From assembly GCA_035573675.1 (NCBI GenBank), contig DATMAB010000024.1:43193-107192 (forward strand): 64,000 bases of DNA. The letters run 5' to 3'. The notes under the pieces are model-generated. The model worked only from the letters and a program-made list of their open reading frames with translations, ran no database searches and was not told the origin of the DNA. Below, piece after piece: positions 50,096 through 58,691 of this stretch (positions are counted from its first letter, which is position 1; every line of letters begins with the position of its first letter). The position numbers were made by a program, and so were the translations under genes. The DNA is from Terriglobales bacterium (GTDB taxonomy: Bacteria; Acidobacteriota; Terriglobia; Terriglobales; Acidobacteriaceae).

Positions 50096-50115
50096 CCCAG
50101 CGCTTCAGCGCTGGG
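50096..50115. repeat. palindrome with CTTCAG centre
   Basis: CCCAGCGCT, TC, AGCGCTGGG: 9-bp stem and 2-nt loop, in the 232-nt gap before the symporter. Shares its centre with 27344-27357 and 62862-62883. Confidence 0.6.
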
Positions 50116-50187
50116 TCAGACGAGAAAAGACCTGCGCGCGACCGATGCCGGAGCGAAGCGATGGCGGAGCGAGCACGCAAAGCGAAA

Positions 50188-51654
50188 TCATTGCCGCCCG
50201 CGCCGCTTCGCTTCCCAGTCCGCCCACAGGCCGAAGGTCTTCATCTGCTGCTCCAGGCCGCTCTCGCGCAGCAACTGCTCCACCTCGGCGCGTGACTGCC
50301 GGGGACCTACGCGCTCTTCGGCGTCCGCGATCGCAAAGGTCACTCCGGCCGCGATGGCCACGTGCTTCTTCAGCCGATCGAGGTCCACCTTGTCGAAAGT
50401 GTCCGAGCTGGCGTGGTAGTTGACCAGGTAGTTGGCTTCCTTTTGATTGGCCACCAGCGTCGGCACGCCTTCCAGCAGGAAATCGAAATTGTCCGTGCCC
50501 ACGAAGGCGTCCGTGGTCAGCGTGGCGGCGTCCCATTCGCGGAACGGCGCGACCATGCGCTCGGCGGCGGCGACCACGTCTTTCCGCCCGCCCAGCGAGA
50601 AGCCGGTCACCTCGCCGATGCCGGTATCGAAAATCACAGCGGCCACTGCGTTATCCAGCTCGGCGCGATGCGCTGCCGCATAGGCCTTCGAACCCAGCAA
50701 GCCCTGCTCCTCGCCGGAAAACAAGATGAACCGGATGGAGCGCCGCGGCCTGACCCCGGACGCCTTGATGGCGCGCAGCACGTCCACGACCAGCGCCGCG
50801 TTGCAACCGTTGTCCAGCGCCCCCGTGCCCAGGTCCCACGAGTCCAGATGCGCCCCCAGCACCACGAACTCCTGGGGCTGCTCGCGCCCGCGGATCTCGG
50901 CCACCACGTTCGCAGTCGTGAACCCCGGCCCCACGCGATTGGGCAGGGAGAACTCAACTTCCACCTTTTTCCCCGCTTCCAGCAGGCGCGCGATGCGCAA
51001 TCCGTCCTCGCGCGCCAGTTGCACCATGGGCAGGCGGTCGACGTTGCCGTCGCTGATATTGATGTGCCGATAGAGCAGATCGTGCTCGCGCGTGGAGATG
51101 TACGCAATGCCTGCCGCCCCGCCTCGTACCGCCGTCTCCACGATGGCCGGTGCGCGCAGATACTCGCCGAACAGGTCGGCCCACGTGCGCATCGGCTCGC
51201 TGCGCACCAGCAGCAACGCGCCACGGACATCCGTCGCCTTCGCAAGTTCCGCCGGACTGCCCTGCCCAACATCGACGACCCGTGCCCGGACCACACCCCG
51301 CGTCGGCGGCGACCACGCCATCGACACCGCCCGCACGCGGAAGCGCACCGGCGCTACGACTTCCACCTGTGTCGCGCCCTCCGACCACGCCACCGGCATG
51401 CTGAAATCTTCGCGATGCACGCTATCAGCACCGGTGGCCCGGAACGCATCCACGGCCCACTGGATCGCCTGGTCCATCGCCGGCGTCCCGGGCACCCGCC
51501 CGCCGATCTCGTCGGTCAGCCGCCGCAGGTTCTCGCCCAACGCCGAGGGCTTCAGCGCCTCATCGCGCACGCGCTCGACGTCACTCTGCGCCTGCGCTGC
51601 CGTCACCAGTGCAGCACACAGCAACACCCCAGTCACTGCCGTTCGTTTGAACAT
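50188..51654 (-). CDS. secreted M28-family metallopeptidase with PA domain
   Basis: A 488-residue secreted zinc peptidase. Signal peptide: KRTAVTGVLLCAALVTAAQA. A PA-type insert (ARVVDVGQGSPAELAKATDV, GGAAGIAYISTREHDLL) precedes the M28 core, whose zinc ligands are in VLGAHLDSWDLGTGALDNGC, LFSGEEQGLLGSKAYA, and VNYHASSDTFDKVDLDRLKK. Carboxypeptidase Q-like enzymes share this layout. It is one of two M28-fold secreted proteins here, probably used in peptide scavenging. Ends with a basic tail EAKRRGRQ. Substrate specificity is inferred only. Confidence 0.9.
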   Translation of the reverse strand: MFKRTAVTGVLLCAALVTAAQAQSDVERVRDEALKPSALGENLRRLTDEIGGRVPGTPAMDQAIQWAVDAFRATGADSVHREDFSMPVAWSEGATQVEVVAPVRFRVRAVSMAWSPPTRGVVRARVVDVGQGSPAELAKATDVRGALLLVRSEPMRTWADLFGEYLRAPAIVETAVRGGAAGIAYISTREHDLLYRHINISDGNVDRLPMVQLAREDGLRIARLLEAGKKVEVEFSLPNRVGPGFTTANVVAEIRGREQPQEFVVLGAHLDSWDLGTGALDNGCNAALVVDVLRAIKASGVRPRRSIRFILFSGEEQGLLGSKAYAAAHRAELDNAVAAVIFDTGIGEVTGFSLGGRKDVVAAAERMVAPFREWDAATLTTDAFVGTDNFDFLLEGVPTLVANQKEANYLVNYHASSDTFDKVDLDRLKKHVAIAAGVTFAIADAEERVGPRQSRAEVEQLLRESGLEQQMKTFGLWADWEAKRRGRQ

Positions 51655-51699
51655 GGCGACGAATTAGAAACCAAGCAGGCGGAAAAATGAAGAGGAAGG

Positions 51700-51791
51700 A
51701 GGGACCAAGCTTCGCCCGGCACAGCCACTCACGCTCAGTGGCTAAATGCCAAGTGCCAATGGCTAACTGCTTATTGCTTATCGTTTATCGC
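51700..51791. repeat. low-complexity intergenic stretch with GCTTATCG-type units
   Basis: GCCACTCACGCTCAGTGGC makes a hairpin, then come degenerate units GGCTAAATGCC and AATGGCTAACTGC, and finally GCTTATTGCTTATCG-like repeats running into the end of the DUF3052 gene. No gene is seen. Confidence 0.45.
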
Positions 51792-52400
51792 TTATCGCTT
51801 TTTCACCGGAATCACCAGCTTCTCCGCCGTGTGCGTCGGGGAGAAGCTGGCCACCTTCACGTCCACGAGCCCCGCCGCCTTGCCGGCCGCGATGACGTCC
51901 ATATCTTTGATCTCCGGCGTCCCCTTCGGACGGATCACCCAGATGGCGCCCGCCGGTTGCAGATATCTCTGGAGTGCGGCAAGCTTTTTCAACTCCGCGC
52001 GCCGCGTGGCGCTATAGAAGATGATGTCCAGCCCCTTCACCAGCCGCCGCGAGACCGGCTTCCGCAGCCGTTCTCTGAGCGTCGGCGCAAAGTCCGGGTC
52101 GCTCACGCCCAGAACGGCAACACACATCCCCGGCTTCACGCCCAGCTTGTCCATGAGGCTGGGCGGATTCTTGATCTTCGCCGCCCACTTCTCCGCCTGC
52201 GGCCCCAGCTCGAAGACGGCCGTTCCCTCGGCACACTTCACCAACAGGCGCCCGTCGCGGGCGGCTATGGACTTCATGCCCGCAAACGGGATACGCAGAC
52301 CAAAATCGCCGCGGAACGCCAATTCATGGCTCTCCAGCCGCGCCTTGCCGAGCGACCAACGCCCGCCGAACTGCGCTTTACAGATGGCTTCCTGTCCCAT
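51792..52400 (-). CDS. DUF3052-like protein
   Basis: A 202-residue cytoplasmic protein from MGQEAICKAQFGGRWSLGKA; GGAGGGAGTGAAA lies just upstream. The N-terminal half is beta-rich (LAFRGDFGLRIPFAGMKSIA). The C-terminal half (MDKLGVKPGMCVAVLGV, RLVKGLDIIFYSATRRAEL, YLQPAGAIWVIRPKG) matches DUF3052, a Rossmann-like domain of unknown function. A longer frame to 52496 has no supporting start. It may be read with the downstream M28 gene on the same strand, 137 nt away. Confidence 0.8.
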   Translation of the reverse strand: MGQEAICKAQFGGRWSLGKARLESHELAFRGDFGLRIPFAGMKSIAARDGRLLVKCAEGTAVFELGPQAEKWAAKIKNPPSLMDKLGVKPGMCVAVLGVSDPDFAPTLRERLRKPVSRRLVKGLDIIFYSATRRAELKKLAALQRYLQPAGAIWVIRPKGTPEIKDMDVIAAGKAAGLVDVKVASFSPTHTAEKLVIPVKKR

Positions 52401-52512
52401 TTTCACTCCCTCCGAAATACGATCGGCGTCGAATCCGGTTCCAGAACTCTTGAACCAGTGTTCTCCTCTGCTCTCTGGGCCGTTGCCGGGCCGCATGTTC
52501 CGGCACCGTCGT

Positions 52513-52531
52513 CGCCCGCCTTGTGCGGGCG
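52513..52531. repeat. 7-bp perfect hairpin
   Basis: CGCCCGC, loop CTTGT, GCGGGCG, upstream of the DUF3052 gene. Confidence 0.5.
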
Positions 52532-52557
52532 GAACACAGTAGCCCAGGGCGGCGAGC

Positions 52558-52580
52558 GCGCGGAAGCGCAGCTTCCGCGC
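52558..52580. repeat. 10-bp perfect hairpin
   Basis: GCGCGGAAGC, loop GCA, GCTTCCGCGC. Together with 52513-52531 it makes 52500-52718 a repeat-rich gap with no gene. Confidence 0.6.
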
Positions 52581-52718
52581 CGAGCAGGCCCTCGGTAAAC
52601 TCGCCTCCTGATCGGCGTCCGGCGGACGAAGCCTGCCCTGCGCAGAAGCCGAAGGGAGCGTCAGCGAGGAGGCAATAGGAGGGCGCCCCTGAAAACGCTC
52701 CTTACGAGGAATGCGCTC

Positions 52719-53711
52719 CTACCGCTCGTCCAGCAACCGCACCGTCTCCAGCATCACTTCGCCGACAACCTGCAAACTCTTCGCGCTCAACTTGTCCCAC
52801 GTGTCTTCCGGCGTATGGTGGAACACGTTGCCGTAGCCGTACTCGAAATCGATCAGATCGGCCACCGGCACGCCGGCATTGCGGAACGGCAGGTGGTCGT
52901 CCTCCACTGTGACCGCCCGTTGGAAGAAATACGACTGATACCCCAGGTTGGCCGCCGCCTGCTGCACCACATCCAGCAGCCAGGGCGTCGAGTTCAGATC
53001 GCGATCGATGTGCAGTTCCCGATCGCCCACCAGGTCGGCCAGCAGAAAGGCCTTGATCATCTTTACGGTTCCGTCTTTCGTCCAGCGCTCAGCCAGGCGG
53101 CGGCTGCCATACAGGCTGTCTGCAGCCGACCACTCCCGCACCGCCTCTTCCCCGTCCAGGAACGCCAGCCACACGCTGTAGCCCTTGCGCTTCTTGCCGC
53201 GCAGATGGTGGGCCAGCTCCAGCAGCAGGCCCGTGCTCGACCCGCCGTCGTTCGCGCCGACGTAATTCTTGAGCGGGTAGTTGGTCTCGTAATGCGTGGC
53301 CAGCACGATGATCCCGTCCTTCTCGCCCGGGAACTTGGCCACGAAGTTCCGCATGGGCAGAGGACCCGCAGGCGTCTGCGCCGTCCAGGCGTCTTCTTCC
53401 AGGTTGTCGCTCTTGAGTTGCCGGCGCAGGTAGGCTTCCACCTTGCGATGTCCTTCGCTGCCCGGAGGCCGCGGCCCGAACGCCACGATCTGGCGCACGT
53501 AACTCAGCGCGCGCTCGCCCTGGACGCGCGGCCGCACCACCGTCGTGGCCGGACGCTGTGTCGCTCCGAGGCCCGGACCCGGCTCAGACGCCGCCGGTTG
53601 CGCCGTAACAGTCTTGCTCGAGGATTCCCGGCGCTCCGGCTCCGCCTTGGTGCAGGCGGCGAGGCTCCCCAGGCACACCATCACTCCGAGCAAGCGCGCG
53701 CAGCTTCTCAT
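52719..53711 (-). CDS. M28-fold lipoprotein resembling glutaminyl-peptide cyclotransferase
   Basis: A 330-residue lipoprotein (lipobox CLGSLAAC, Cys at about residue 20). The zinc core is ATHYETNYPLKNYVGANDGG, LDGEEAVREWSAADSLYGSR, VEDDHLPFRNAGVPVADLID, and NVFHHTPEDTWDKLS. The GEEA-x4-WSxxDSLYGSR block and the DDHLPF block are hallmarks of animal-type glutaminyl cyclases, which convert N-terminal Gln to pyroglutamate. An aminopeptidase role is the alternative. Start 53711 overlaps the tatC stop by 4 nt (ATGA). It is last in the tatA-tatC-QC run, so it may itself be a secreted partner of that operon. Confidence 0.82.
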   Translation of the reverse strand: MRSCARLLGVMVCLGSLAACTKAEPERRESSSKTVTAQPAASEPGPGLGATQRPATTVVRPRVQGERALSYVRQIVAFGPRPPGSEGHRKVEAYLRRQLKSDNLEEDAWTAQTPAGPLPMRNFVAKFPGEKDGIIVLATHYETNYPLKNYVGANDGGSSTGLLLELAHHLRGKKRKGYSVWLAFLDGEEAVREWSAADSLYGSRRLAERWTKDGTVKMIKAFLLADLVGDRELHIDRDLNSTPWLLDVVQQAAANLGYQSYFFQRAVTVEDDHLPFRNAGVPVADLIDFEYGYGNVFHHTPEDTWDKLSAKSLQVVGEVMLETVRLLDER

Positions 53712-54511
53712 GCCGCGGCTCGTGCCCGGCGGCGCGGGTTGACCGCCCACGCGATCCCGATACTCAGCACATACAACACGATCAGCGGCGCGGCGAAGAT
53801 GGTCATGTTCACCACGTCAGTGGTCGGCGTCAGGATGGCGGCCACCGTGAACGCGCCCAGGATCGCATAGCGGAAGTTCCGCCACAGAAAACCGGCGTCC
53901 ACCACGCCCATCAGCGCCAGGAAGAAGATCACCACCGGCAGCTCGAACACCAACCCCAGCCCGAGGATCACCGTGAGGAACAGGTCGGTGTATTCGCCGA
54001 TCGTGACCATCGGGCGGAACTGTTCCCCGTACCCGATCAGGAAATCGAGCGCCGCCGGATAAACAATCTTGTAGCCGAACAAACCGCCCGCCAGGAACAA
54101 GCCCACCGTGCATCCGAGGAAGGGCAGCACGTACTTCTTTTCGTGCCGGTACAAGCCGGGGGCGACGAACGCCCACACCTGGTAGAGCACGAAGGGAGCG
54201 GAGATGAACACGCCCGCCAGCAACCCAACCTTCAAGTAAATGTTGAAGGGCTCGGTGGGACTCAGGTAGACCAGCTTGTCTTCCAGCTTGTGCGCCCGCA
54301 GCGCCTCGATGATGGGCTGCTGCATCAGTCCGAAGATGCGGTCGGCATACGACCACGCCGCCAGGAACCCCACCGCGATACCGATGATGGAATAGATGAT
54401 CCGCCGGCGCAGCTCTTCCAGGTGCTCCAGGAAGCTCATGGCGGCGATTGGCTCAGCCGCCTCCGCCTGCGCGCCTTCACGTCCGGCCGCGTCCATGGCC
54501 GCTTCAGGCAT
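53708..54511 (-). CDS. tatC: TatC, twin-arginine translocase subunit
   Basis: Inner-membrane receptor for twin-arginine signal peptides, 267 residues, six helices. It has the conserved N-terminal MSFLEHLEELRRRIIYSIIG, FLAAWSYADRIFGLMQQPI, LSPTEPFNIYLKVGLLAGVF, and a last helix ending in basic RRRARA. The start is uncertain: ATG 54511 (MPEAAMDAAG) overlaps the tatA stop by 8 nt and adds a 25-residue acidic leader before MSFLEHL. The order tatA-tatC is conserved. Confidence 0.93.
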   Translation of the reverse strand: MPEAAMDAAGREGAQAEAAEPIAAMSFLEHLEELRRRIIYSIIGIAVGFLAAWSYADRIFGLMQQPIIEALRAHKLEDKLVYLSPTEPFNIYLKVGLLAGVFISAPFVLYQVWAFVAPGLYRHEKKYVLPFLGCTVGLFLAGGLFGYKIVYPAALDFLIGYGEQFRPMVTIGEYTDLFLTVILGLGLVFELPVVIFFLALMGVVDAGFLWRNFRYAILGAFTVAAILTPTTDVVNMTIFAAPLIVLYVLSIGIAWAVNPRRRARAAA

Positions 54512-54842
54512 TGGTCCTGGTCTCGGTTTCGGCGCCGGGCCCGCTTCCCGCGCTCGGTTCGCTGCCGCCTTCCGCGCCAGTCCCCGCGCCGATCTGCGAC
54601 GATTCCGCCTCCGACCGCGCCGCCACCGTCCCTTCCGGCGCACGGATCTGTTTCTTCCGCTCCTCTTCGATCTCCAGTTGCCGCACCTCGTCCTCGAGCT
54701 GGTGCTTGAAGTCGTTGGAGGCGCGCTTGAACTCCGCCAGCCCCCGCCCGATCTGCCGCCCGATCTCCGGCAACTTCTTCGGCCCGAAGATCAACAGGGC
54801 CAGCAGGATGAGAAACATCATCTCCGGAAAGCCCAGGTTCAT
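54504..54842 (-). CDS. tatA: TatA/TatB-type twin-arginine translocase subunit
   Basis: Pore-forming or TatB-like subunit, 112 residues. A single N-terminal helix (MNLGFPEMMFLILLALLIF), then FGPKKLPEIGRQIGRGLAEF as the hinge and amphipathic helix, then a charged, probably disordered tail rich in Glu, Gly and Ala. FGPKKLPEIGR favours TatA but TatB is close, and the tail is longer than in E. coli TatA. It precedes and overlaps tatC. The upstream gap contains the RHS remnant on the other strand. Confidence 0.88.
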   Translation of the reverse strand: MNLGFPEMMFLILLALLIFGPKKLPEIGRQIGRGLAEFKRASNDFKHQLEDEVRQLEIEEERKKQIRAPEGTVAARSEAESSQIGAGTGAEGGSEPSAGSGPGAETETRTNA

Positions 54843-54932
54843 AGGGAGATGATAGCAGCGGTGGACACCCAGGTGGCGTGGAGGTGCGGGACGGATGGTC
54901 CACGTCTGCTAGTTCCTCATCCTCGAAGGTGC

Positions 54933-54969
54933 CCCACGTTCGCGCCATGCTCTTCGGCGCAAACGTGGG
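54933..54969. repeat. 14-bp inverted repeat at the left edge of the RHS remnant
   Basis: CCCACGTTCGCGCC and GGCGCAAACGTGGG with one G-T mismatch, loop ATGCTCTTC. It lies exactly at the point where RHS similarity begins, so it may mark a rearrangement breakpoint or a repeat element. Confidence 0.5.
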
Positions 54970-55960
54970 TTTACACTCCTTGCGGGTGAAGACCTCGAGC
55001 GGCAAGCTCTACTGGCGGGGCATGGGCGTGGACACGCTGGCCGAATCCAACCTCAGCGGCAGCATGACCGACGAGTTCGTCTACTTCGCCGGCCGCAAGG
55101 TAGCGCGGCGGCTTTCCACGGGCGACGTGCACTACTATTTCGCCGACCACCTGGGCTCGACCCGGGTGCTGACCTCGACCGGCAGCTACGTCGAGGACCT
55201 GGACTTCTACCCCTTTGGCGGCCTGCGCAGCTATTACTCGAGCGGCAGCAAGTACAAGTTCACCGGCTACGAGCGCGACTCAGAATCGAACCTGGACTAC
55301 GCCATCTTCCGCCACTACGGCTCGACCCTGGGCCGCTTCTACCAGCCCGACCCGCTGGCCGGCAGCGTGGCCAATCCCCAGTCGCTCAATCGCTATGCCT
55401 ATGTGTTGAATGACCCCAGCAACTTGGTTGATCCACTGGGCTTGGAATGGACATGCACAGACGTGACCATCGACGGGACGCCCACGGGGCAGAAGAACTG
55501 CGTTTGGCACGACGACATCCCCACGGATGGTCCAATAGCCGAGGGCGTAGAGAACGATGCAATCGGCAATGGCCCAGGCTCAGCCTGGTGCCCGGTCGGC
55601 ATTGGCCTTGGGATGTTTTTGGTTCCCTGCGGCGGCCGTCCAGCACCTCAGCAGCCCAGAGAACCTGAAAAGCCCAAGAAGCCGGTCCCCTATGACAAAG
55701 CTTGTCCCGGTTCCAGTGCCGTCGCGAGTTTCAGTCTTGGGGGTAATATTCTTGCCGGTGCCAATGTCAACATAACTCTAGGGATAAACTCGACAGGCCT
55801 GACGCTCTCGACACGGGCCGCTGTTCTAGGGAATGGAATCTCGAACGGAAATCGCCGATGGGTGAATCCGGTCCGTTTTACATTTTGGGCAAGCACTTCG
55901 GAATGCGGGGCCCTCGTAGCCACAGCTACATTGAATGTAGAAGTCACGCCGCACAACTAG
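54947..55960 (+). pseudogene. orphan C-terminal end of an RHS-repeat protein with variable tip
   Basis: From about 54990 the frame matches an RHS core end: SSGKLYWRGMGVDTLAESNL, VHYYFADHLGSTRVLTSTGS, SKYKFTGYERDSESNLDYAI, LGRFYQPDPLAGSVANPQSL, NRYAYVLNDPSNLVDPLGLE. That is the usual boundary before a variable C-terminal toxin or tip. The tip of about 170 residues (rich in Gly, Pro and Cys; SLGGNILAGANVNITLG) is not recognised. No RHS repeats precede it, and no good start exists (ATG 54947 lies in a hairpin loop, GTG 54878 is weak). It looks like a 5'-truncated fragment, lower in GC toward the tip. Confidence 0.6.
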
Positions 55961-56082
55961 CCCTGTCCCACTTTACTTCCTCTCCCCTGCACCCCTCCCG
56001 CCTTTCCCTGCGTCTAAATAGCTGTAACGTCCCGGGTACCAAAACGTTCCGGGCCCTGCGCGGCCCCGCTTGAACGCCGTGC

Positions 56083-56088
56083 TATACT
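56083..56088 (+). promoter_or_regulatory. possible -10 element (TATACT) of ctpA
   Basis: TATACT, 63 nt before ATG 56152. The -35 is not obvious. Confidence 0.4.
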
Positions 56089-56151
56089 CGGATCAAATGA
56101 CGGTGTGGCGCGCCCCCGAGGAGTTTGCGCGCCCCGGAGGTCGCTGTCACG

Positions 56152-57744
56152 ATGGCTGGTCGTTCCCGCCGCTCTGCTCTGCTCGTTCTTCTGGTCATCC
56201 TCGCCTGCGGTTCCCTGGGCGTGTTGTTCGGCCAGCGCATCAGCCCCACTCCCGCTTCCGGCTCGGAGATCGAGGATCAGGTCCGCGTCTTCGCCGACGT
56301 CTATCGCGTGGTCGAAGATAACTACGCCGACCCGGTCAACGCCGACAAGGCCATCTACAACGGCGCCATCCCCGGCATGCTGCGCGTGCTCGATCCGCAT
56401 TCCAACTTCTTCGATCCCAAGTCCTACTCCCTGCTGCGCGAAGATCAGCGCGGCAAGTATTACGGCGTAGGCATGCAGGTGGGACCGCGCAACAACAAGG
56501 TCATCGTGATCGCCCCCTTCGTGGGCACGCCCGCCTACCGCGCCGGCATCCGCCCCGGGGATATCATCGCCGCCGTGGACGGCAAGCCCACCGACAACCT
56601 CTCCACCGGCGAAGTCGCCGATTTGCTCAAGGGCCCCAAGGGCACCCCGGTGCGCATCACCATCCTGCGCGAGGGCACCGACGGTCCGCTTGAGTTCACC
56701 GTGGTGCGCGACGAGATCCCGCGCGACTCCGTGGACGTCCACTTCGAGCTCTCGCCCGGCGTCGGCTACCTGCACATCTCCAGCTTCAATGAGACCACCG
56801 AGCAGGAAGTCGCCGAAGCCCTGGAGCAGTTCGGCGAGCTGAAGGGACTGGTCCTCGATCTGCGCCAGAACCCCGGCGGCCTGTTGAGTGAAGCCGTCGC
56901 CGTGGCCGATAACTTCCTGCGCAAGGGCGCCATCATCGTGCGCCACTCCGGCCGCGCTTCGCAGGAGAAGGTCTATCGCGCCCGCGAGGGCAACAACGGC
57001 CGCGAGTATCCCCTGGTCGTGCTGGTCAACCGGGGCACCGCCTCCGCCGCCGAGATTCTGGCGGGCGCCATCCAGGACCACGACCGCGGCCTGGTCGTCG
57101 GCGAAACCACCTTCGGCAAGGGCCTGGTCCAGACCGTCTACCCGCTTTCGGAAAACACCGGCCTCGCCCTGACCACGGCCAAGTACTTCACGCCCAGCGG
57201 CCGCCTCATCCAGCGCGAATACGCCGGCGTTAGCCTTTATGACTACTATACTAATAACGGAAATGGTAACAATGGCGGGCAGCGCGAAGTGCGCATGACC
57301 GACAGCGGCCGGCCGGTGTACGGCGGCGGCGGCATCAGCCCGGACGTCAAGCTGGAATCTGCGCGCACCAACCGCTTCCAGGATTCGCTGTTGCAACGCT
57401 ACGCCTTCTTCAACTTCGCCAAGCGCTACCTGCTGCATCGCCACGTGGACCGCAGCTTCAAGGTGGATGACGTCGTGCTGATCGAGTTCCGCAAGTTTCT
57501 CGACGACGAGAAGATCCCCTACACCGAAGCGGAACTGCTGGAAGTGGACGATTGGCTGCGCTCCAACATCAAGGCAGAGATCTTCATTGCGGAGTTCGGC
57601 CAGCAGGAAGGCCTGCGGGTGCGAGCGGAGACCGATCCCCAGGTGCGCAAAGCGGTGGAGCTACTGCCCCAGGCCAGGGAACTGGCGGAGAATGCACGCA
57701 AGATCCTCGCCGAACGCAACCAGTCGCAAACCATCCCGCGCTAG
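56152..57744 (+). CDS. ctpA: S41 carboxy-terminal processing peptidase
   Basis: Periplasmic serine protease that trims or degrades envelope proteins. The 530-residue protein starts MAGRSRRSALLVLLVILACG, an uncleaved or cleaved signal/anchor. The PDZ domain is at about residues 110-195 (FVGTPAYRAGIRPGDIIAAV). The S41 core has the catalytic Ser in NRGTASAAEILAGAIQDHDR and the Lys in GETTFGKGLVQTVYPL. A GGAGG lies 13 nt before ATG 56152; the in-frame TTG 56125 is an alternative. The C-terminal part has NNGNGNNGG, a short glycine/asparagine run. A clear terminator follows. Confidence 0.93.
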   Translation: MAGRSRRSALLVLLVILACGSLGVLFGQRISPTPASGSEIEDQVRVFADVYRVVEDNYADPVNADKAIYNGAIPGMLRVLDPHSNFFDPKSYSLLREDQRGKYYGVGMQVGPRNNKVIVIAPFVGTPAYRAGIRPGDIIAAVDGKPTDNLSTGEVADLLKGPKGTPVRITILREGTDGPLEFTVVRDEIPRDSVDVHFELSPGVGYLHISSFNETTEQEVAEALEQFGELKGLVLDLRQNPGGLLSEAVAVADNFLRKGAIIVRHSGRASQEKVYRAREGNNGREYPLVVLVNRGTASAAEILAGAIQDHDRGLVVGETTFGKGLVQTVYPLSENTGLALTTAKYFTPSGRLIQREYAGVSLYDYYTNNGNGNNGGQREVRMTDSGRPVYGGGGISPDVKLESARTNRFQDSLLQRYAFFNFAKRYLLHRHVDRSFKVDDVVLIEFRKFLDDEKIPYTEAELLEVDDWLRSNIKAEIFIAEFGQQEGLRVRAETDPQVRKAVELLPQARELAENARKILAERNQSQTIPR

Positions 57745-57762
57745 GGCGGCTTACGACCCCGC

Positions 57763-57790
57763 AAAAGGCCCGCAGCCGGCGGTCTTTTTT
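57763..57790 (+). terminator. intrinsic terminator after ctpA
   Basis: AAAAGGCC(C)GC, loop AGCCG, GCGGTCTTTTTT: the A-rich 5' arm pairs with the T-run and one C is bulged. It ends in T6, 19 nt after the ctpA stop. In reverse it has an A-tract, so it could also serve the PilZ gene. Confidence 0.75.
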
Positions 57791-57812
57791 CATGGGAGGA
57801 GAGGAGACGCGT

Positions 57813-58523
57813 CTACGGGCACGGCCGCCCGGTGGCCGGGCGGTTGTAGTTGAGCTGGGCCTCGCGCTGGTTCGTGTATCTTCCCGGATGCAGGTTGCCG
57901 TAGTCCCGATCATCCTTGCAGTAATAGAGGCCGGATTTCATGTGCACCCAGACCTGCGCGTTGGGGTTGCCGGCAGTGAGCTGCCGTTGCAGCAGGTCGG
58001 GTTCTTTCTTGAAGTACCAACTGGCCAGGATCAAGGCCAGGGCAACGCCCAAAACCACGGCGCCGATCTGCGAAGCGAGATTCGCGCGCGAATTGTACTG
58101 CTTCTTGATTTCTTTCTCTTTCTCCTGCTGGTCCTTCATGTAGGCTTCGATCTGTTCGCGCCAGTCGCCGGCGATCTTGGCGGCGGCTTCCTCGGCCTGG
58201 CTGTCGCTCAGTTGCTGGCACTGCTCGAGCTGGGCGGCCACGCCGGTCTGATTGCCGCTGGCTTCCACGCGCACCACCTTCCCGGAGAACAGCAGGCGGC
58301 GCACACTGTCGGTGCTGAGCTCGGCCGGACGTTCCAGGATGAATTCGATAAAGGCTTCGGCGGGCACTTCGGAGCCGGTCAGGAAGTAGACGCCTTTCTC
58401 GTTGATGTCGCGGATCATGCCGGCGGCCGTGCCGCTCTGCTCGCCGCTGCTCCAGCGAACCTTGATCGGCAGGTTGAGCTGATACCGGTGCAGCCTCCGA
58501 CTTTCTGCCTGAGTACTCATCAT
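57813..58523 (-). CDS. PilZ-domain membrane protein
   Basis: A 236-residue protein with an N-terminal PilZ domain, a likely c-di-GMP-binding module: RRLHRYQLNLPIKVRW (the RxxxR part) and GMIRDINEKGVYFLTGSEVP (the D/NxSxxG-type part, here DINEKG). A coiled region (EAYMKDQQEKEKEIKKQ) leads to one helix (IGAVVLGVALALILASWYF) near residues 155-172, then a short outside tail ending PATGRPCP. The RxxxR and loop residues are present but not the perfect consensus, so ligand binding is uncertain. Divergent from pnp across 168 nt. Confidence 0.85.
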   Translation of the reverse strand: MMSTQAESRRLHRYQLNLPIKVRWSSGEQSGTAAGMIRDINEKGVYFLTGSEVPAEAFIEFILERPAELSTDSVRRLLFSGKVVRVEASGNQTGVAAQLEQCQQLSDSQAEEAAAKIAGDWREQIEAYMKDQQEKEKEIKKQYNSRANLASQIGAVVLGVALALILASWYFKKEPDLLQRQLTAGNPNAQVWVHMKSGLYYCKDDRDYGNLHPGRYTNQREAQLNYNRPATGRPCP

Positions 58524-58640
58524 CCTGCCTACATCGTAGGAGGTCTCCGCGCCCGAGGGAACATCCCGATTGTAACCCCGGCCGGGTTACCGTAATCGCG
58601 ACGGCTATTACTTTGGTGCGTCCCGCCCACGCAGCGGTTG

Positions 58641-58646
58641 TATACT
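58641..58646 (+). promoter_or_regulatory. possible -10 element (TATACT) of the purine phosphorylase gene
   Basis: TATACT, 45 nt before ATG 58692. Confidence 0.4.
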
Positions 58647-58691
58647 GCGCGCCGCCAGCGCCAGATTTTCTGATCGCCCTCGGACCTACCG

